Of a DNA stretch of 64,000 bases, positions 60,296 through 64,000 are shown piece by piece. Position 1 is the first letter of the stretch. Each line of letters starts with the position of its first letter. The notes under the pieces are model-generated. The model made no database searches. It was given only the letters and a program-made list of their open reading frames with translations, and was not told the origin of the DNA. The translations under genes were made by a program, and so were the position numbers. Source of the stretch: Cenococcum geophilum 1.58. Its lineage: Eukaryota > Ascomycota > Dothideomycetes > Gloniales > Gloniaceae. The stretch is taken from contig KV748188.1 in NCBI GenBank assembly GCA_001692895.1, positions 992,001 to 1,056,000 on the forward strand, given 5' to 3'.

Positions 60296-62723
60296 ATGGC
60301 GACCCCAACGTCATCGTCTGGTCAACGGGGTTCTAGCTATGAGCAAGATCCTACAGCAATGCGCCATGCAACTGGCTACATGCCAGTACGTGTGTCGCTC
60401 CATTCCGATGAATCCGGAGCTGAGTTTATGTAGATTGAGAACTACGGCCTCATTGGGAACATGAGAACTTGTGCTCTAGTCGCGACCGACGGCGGGCTAG
60501 ATTACATGTGTTGGCAAGTGTAAACCTCAATCCAATTATGGAATCTAAATTGACTGCGGAATAGGCCAGAGTTTGATTCTCCATCTGTCTTCTGTCGCAT
60601 GCTGGATAAGGATAAAGGCGGATACTTCGCTATCAGCCCAAATAAAAACCAAAATCTCACCACGAAGCAGCAATACCTGCCCAGTAGCAACATCCTACAA
60701 ACCAGATATCTCCACGAAGATGGCGTCCTCAACCTCGTTGACTTTTTTCCCCGACCTAATTCAAAGATAGTTGCTACTCAAATTCGAAATGAAAAGGTGG
60801 CTGGAGCAAAATGGAACGCTATCTCGGAAAGGGCGACGCTTAAAAAGTGGCTTGTGCGTAGGGTTGAATGCATCAGGGGAGCAGTCGACGTGGATTTAGA
60901 GGTGTTTCCTGCTTTCAGTGAGCTTAACACATCTGAAGTACTCAAGCCGCCATGCTAATTCCTATCACTCCAGATTATGCTCAGGACGAACACACGACGG
61001 AAGTCTTTAGCCCAAAGGGATCTGTTAAAGGCGAGTGTCGCCAGAGAGTCATTTTCAAGTCAAAGAGTCTAGCTCTTGAATTGAATGCTACAATCGACTG
61101 CGATCCATTGGGAGAGTCGCCAGCCCTTCATTTCCACAAGAAGAACGAGAAGTCACCCTTAGGTGAAGGAATTACTACTACTTTCCATTTGAAAGAAGGA
61201 CAGGCGGTATCATTTGTCCTCCGTGACCATACTGTAGACGGGGAGACTGATCATGAACATATCACTACTGCTCTGCTTGACCAAGTCCAGTTTGATACCC
61301 AAAACTTCTGGTTCAACTGGATTTCGAAAAGCAAATACAAGGGTGGTTGGAGAGAGGTTGTATCGAGGAGCTTGATGATACTAAAATTGCTGACTTATGA
61401 ACCTACTGGAGCTATAATTGCAGCGCCTACTTTTTCTTTGCCCGAAGATTTCGGGGGGGTGAGAAATTGGGATTACAGATTTTCTTGGGTCCGAGACAGC
61501 TCTTTCACAATCTACATCCTGCTGCGAATGGGCTTCACTGAAGAGGCAGAAGCCTACATGAACTTTATCAGTGACCGTTTTAGGTACTCTAGGACTAAGG
61601 AGGGTGCATTGCCAATTATGTTCAGTAAGTCCCGAGTCGCTTTAATACGCCCAATTTAATCATCCTTCACAATCACACTTGTTTTAACGTTCGCCAAAGG
61701 CATTCGTGGCGATACTGACCTCCCCGAAATCGAGCTCAACCACCTTGACGGCTACAGAGGCAGTAAACCCGTTCGCATCGGCAATGGCGCCGCCTCCCAC
61801 AAACAACTCGATATCTATGGAGAATTGATGGATGGAATATACCTCTACAACAAGTTTGGCAAGCCTGTCTCCTACGACCAATGGGTTTCCGTCCGCGAAA
61901 TAACCGATTACGTCTGTACCATCTGGCAAGAAGACGACATGTCGATTTGGGAAGTCCGCGGCCGAACGCAAAACTTCGTCTATTCTAAAATTATGTTATG
62001 GGTAGCAGTAGACCGTGCTTTACGTCTCGCAGAGAAGCGATGCTTTCCATGCCCACGTCGCACGGAGTGGCTCAGGATCCGGGATGAGATCTATGAGGAT
62101 GTTATGCAGAAAGGGTACAATCAAGAGATGCAGTGCTTCATCCAGAGCTACGAGGAGAACGAGGTTCTGGACTCAGCTGTGCTGATTGCGCCACTTGTGT
62201 TCTTCATCGCCCCTAATGACCCAAGATTCACGAACACTCTGGAGCGGATTCTGAAACCGCCGGAGAAGGGTGGTTTGACAAGTACGGGTTTGGTGTATCG
62301 GTATAACTGGCTAATGAGCGATGACGGTAAACTCAAACACCACCATTATCCCTCAGTTCTTTTTTATATTCAGTCACCCTAATCCTTTCCTAGGTGTCGG
62401 TGGTCGTGAAGGCGCCTTTAGCATGTGTACCTTCTGGCTAGTAGAAGCATTGACTAGAGTACGCCTGCTCCATCCTCCACATTCATGAGTAATTCACTAA
62501 TTTACCAAAATAGGCGGGTGCCTACGATAAGAAATATCTTGTCAAAGCTATCAACATCTTCGAAAATATGTTATCATTTGCAAACCATCTTAATATGTTT
62601 TCAGAAGAGATCGCTCGCTCGGGTGAGCAGCTGGGCAATACGCCCCAAGCATTCAGTCATCTGGCCCTCATCAGCGCGGCGTTCAACTTAGATAGAATAA
62701 CTTCAGGAGAAGGGGGTTTATGA
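60296..62723 (+). CDS. GH15 family glucoamylase/trehalase-like hydrolase
   Basis: Probable intracellular glycoside hydrolase family 15 enzyme acting on alpha-glucosides or trehalose with inversion; the substrate cannot be told from sequence. 691 aa in seven exons: 60296-60385, 60434-60513, 60565-60917, 60974-61624, 61700-62326, 62394-62458, 62514-62723. Introns are 48, 51, 56, 75, 67 and 55 bp. Intron 2 starts GCAAGT (GC-AG type). Hallmarks: [36 protein letters not shown] (N-terminal domain), [19 protein letters not shown] (substrate-site motif), DMSIWEVRG with Glu476 as likely general acid, and [26 protein letters not shown] near the C-terminus with a candidate general base (Glu660). No signal peptide is visible. 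All exon joins keep the frame and no internal stop remains. Confidence 0.92.
60514..60564 (+). other. GC-AG intron in the GH15 gene
   Basis: TGTTG|GCAAGTG..GGAATAG|GCCAGAG: the join makes TGT TGG CCA (C-W-P), required by the family motif [12 protein letters not shown]. No GT donor within reach keeps the frame. GC donors are a known minor class. Confidence 0.85.
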
Positions 62724-63076
62724 GATGCAGATATAACTTGGATTCAGAGCTCTTCTTTGTATTTCGAGTTACTATTGCGTTAGATGGTGATCTAGCATCA
62801 CATGCCCGCATAGAACAAGCATTTCAAAGATATAGCCAAAAGTGGTTTTCCTAATTATGACAAGAGCGGAAATTATGCTTTCGAAAAGACGGCAGAGGCT
62901 AGTGCTGATCATAACTGTGATGACACTCTCCACATCAGAGGTTTTAGATATACACGACCGTTCGGTGCGGCCCTCAAGGATTCTGACCTACTCCCGGTTT
63001 GAATCAGTTCATTATCGTTCCTCGAGAATTTTGTCCCACCCTCTCCAAATCCTACACCCGTTTCTTCCGTTCTTGT
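62724..63076. other. Intergenic region between convergent GH15 and prohibitin genes
   Basis: 353 bp holding both 3' flanks. A 92-codon frame on plus (62842-63120) runs into the prohibitin stop region antisense and has no motif. Nothing else recognised. Confidence 0.5.
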
Positions 63077-63939
63077 CTACTTCGCAGCCCGAGCGGCTTT
63101 ATCGCTCGCAGTCTGGCTAATATTCAAACCCAACCCATTCGCATCCAAATACACCTTGTTCTGCGAGCTCTGAAGGACCTGCGCAACATTCCTTGCGTTC
63201 TCAAACTCCCTGAGATCAACATACGAACGGGACTTCTTAATGGCATCACCAATAAGCTCGGCAGAGCGTGCTTCACCCTGTGCGCGGACTACCATAGCTT
63301 GCTTCTCTTGACGGGCTTTATCGACAACGAAGGCTGCACGCTGGGCTTCTTGCTGCGCGACTTGTTTAGCTTCGACTGCAGCGGTAAACTCCGGTGAGAA
63401 AGCGAGGTGCTAGGAAGAATTAGAAACTGTAATTTCCCGTTTGTTCGGACACGAGGAACGTACAGTTAGAGACACATCATCCAACATGATATTAAACCTC
63501 GCCGCTCTCTTAACTAAATTATCCCGAACCAGCCTACTGACATTTTCACGCTGCGTAATGAGCTGGCTGGCATTGAACTGCGCCACCACACTCTTCAACA
63601 CCTCATTTACGATGGATGGTAGCACACGTTCGTCGTAATCTGTTCCTAATGTGCGGTATATCTGAGGGAGGGCATCGACTCGCGGCCGCGAGAGCACACG
63701 GCAGGTTATGTTGACCATCTGCAGATCTTTTGTGCCGGTGAGCGACGCGACATTTCGGGGTTTAGCACGCACGTCGTAGGTTATTGGAGTTTCGAACCAA
63801 GGGATGCGGAAGTGGGTTCCTAAATTGATTATCAGTGGAGAGATGAGCCAGGATAGAAGAACTTTAGTACCTTCGCTATAGATTTCTTTGCCTACGCCTC
63901 CCATTCTTGTGTACTTGATTGCTCGGTGGCCACCATCAA
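63077..63939 (-). CDS. phb2: Prohibitin-2 (5' end outside window)
   Basis: Subunit of the ring-shaped prohibitin complex of the mitochondrial inner membrane, with PHB1, acting in membrane-protein stability and respiratory-chain assembly. Three exons are visible: 63871-63939, 63464-63819, 63077-63409. Introns are 51 bp (63820-63870) and 54 bp (63410-63463). A further acceptor (TATAG) lies just before 63939, with a branch-type GCTAAC upstream, so the first exon(s), about 50-60 residues with the membrane anchor, lie beyond 64000. Reading: [69 protein letters not shown]..., then [31 protein letters not shown] and the C-terminal coiled coil to [15 protein letters not shown]. The PHB (SPFH) domain and [12 protein letters not shown] identify PHB2 rather than PHB1. 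Confidence 0.95.
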
Positions 63940-64000
63940 CTATACATTCATACGTTAGCTTGAGGTTCACTAGACCATTTTTTCGGTCTCAAACTCTAGC

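Overview
The window is nuclear DNA of a filamentous ascomycete (Pezizomycotina). The evidence is short 48-116 bp spliceosomal introns with GT..AG ends, orthologues of fungal housekeeping genes, and a large AT-rich block of retrotransposons whose reading frames are full of TAG/TAA stops from CpA-to-TpA change on both strands, the signature of repeat-induced point mutation (RIP). The class cannot be fixed from sequence alone. Genomes with alternating AT-rich, Ty3/gypsy-filled blocks and gene-rich blocks are known in Onygenales, some Dothideomycetes, lichen fungi and others.

Region 1 (1 to 44771) is a transposon graveyard with no intact host gene. Its order can be resolved because most insertions keep their target-site duplications (TSDs). 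Element A1 (plus strand chromovirus, left LTR cut by the window start, ends at 14171) carries element D (minus, 6637-12980, TSD CTTAA). A1 sits against a remnant of another gypsy element, E (minus, 14172 to about 17060), which carries a 5'-truncated LINE (15707-16451, 15-bp TSD). From 17591 to about 18960 there are tandem repeats: a 40-bp array, a 12-bp minisatellite, and a duplicated block with 20-bp and 4-bp arrays. A second copy of the A family, A2 (fragments from about 21181 to 44771), is split by element B (minus, 21572-36445, TSD AAAGT), itself split inside its reverse transcriptase by element C (minus, 25480-33432, TSD ATTTT), a third member of the A family. The distal part of A2 also holds a 191-bp inverted-repeat element, a 332-bp palindromic TA-flanked element that contains a full-length LINE (37640-43171), and a piggyBac deletion derivative inside the last LTR.

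Region 2 (44772 to 64000) is ordinary gene-rich euchromatin. In order: SNF5-type SWI/SNF subunit (minus), VPS74/GOLPH3 (minus), mitochondrial acyl carrier protein (minus), complex I 23-kDa iron-sulfur subunit (plus), SURF6/Rrp14 ribosome-biogenesis protein (minus), two unrecognised proteins (plus), a GH15 glucoamylase/trehalase-like hydrolase (plus), and prohibitin-2 (minus, 5' end outside the window). Exon structures were assembled by hand from splice sites and reading-frame continuity.

Functional links: the acyl carrier protein and the 23-kDa protein are both complex I components and share a 394-bp divergent promoter containing a CACGTG box; prohibitin-2 is also mitochondrial. No operon, CRISPR array or tRNA was found. 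The most notable structures are the deep TSD-supported nesting, the unequal RIP load on related repeats, and the shared complex I promoter.
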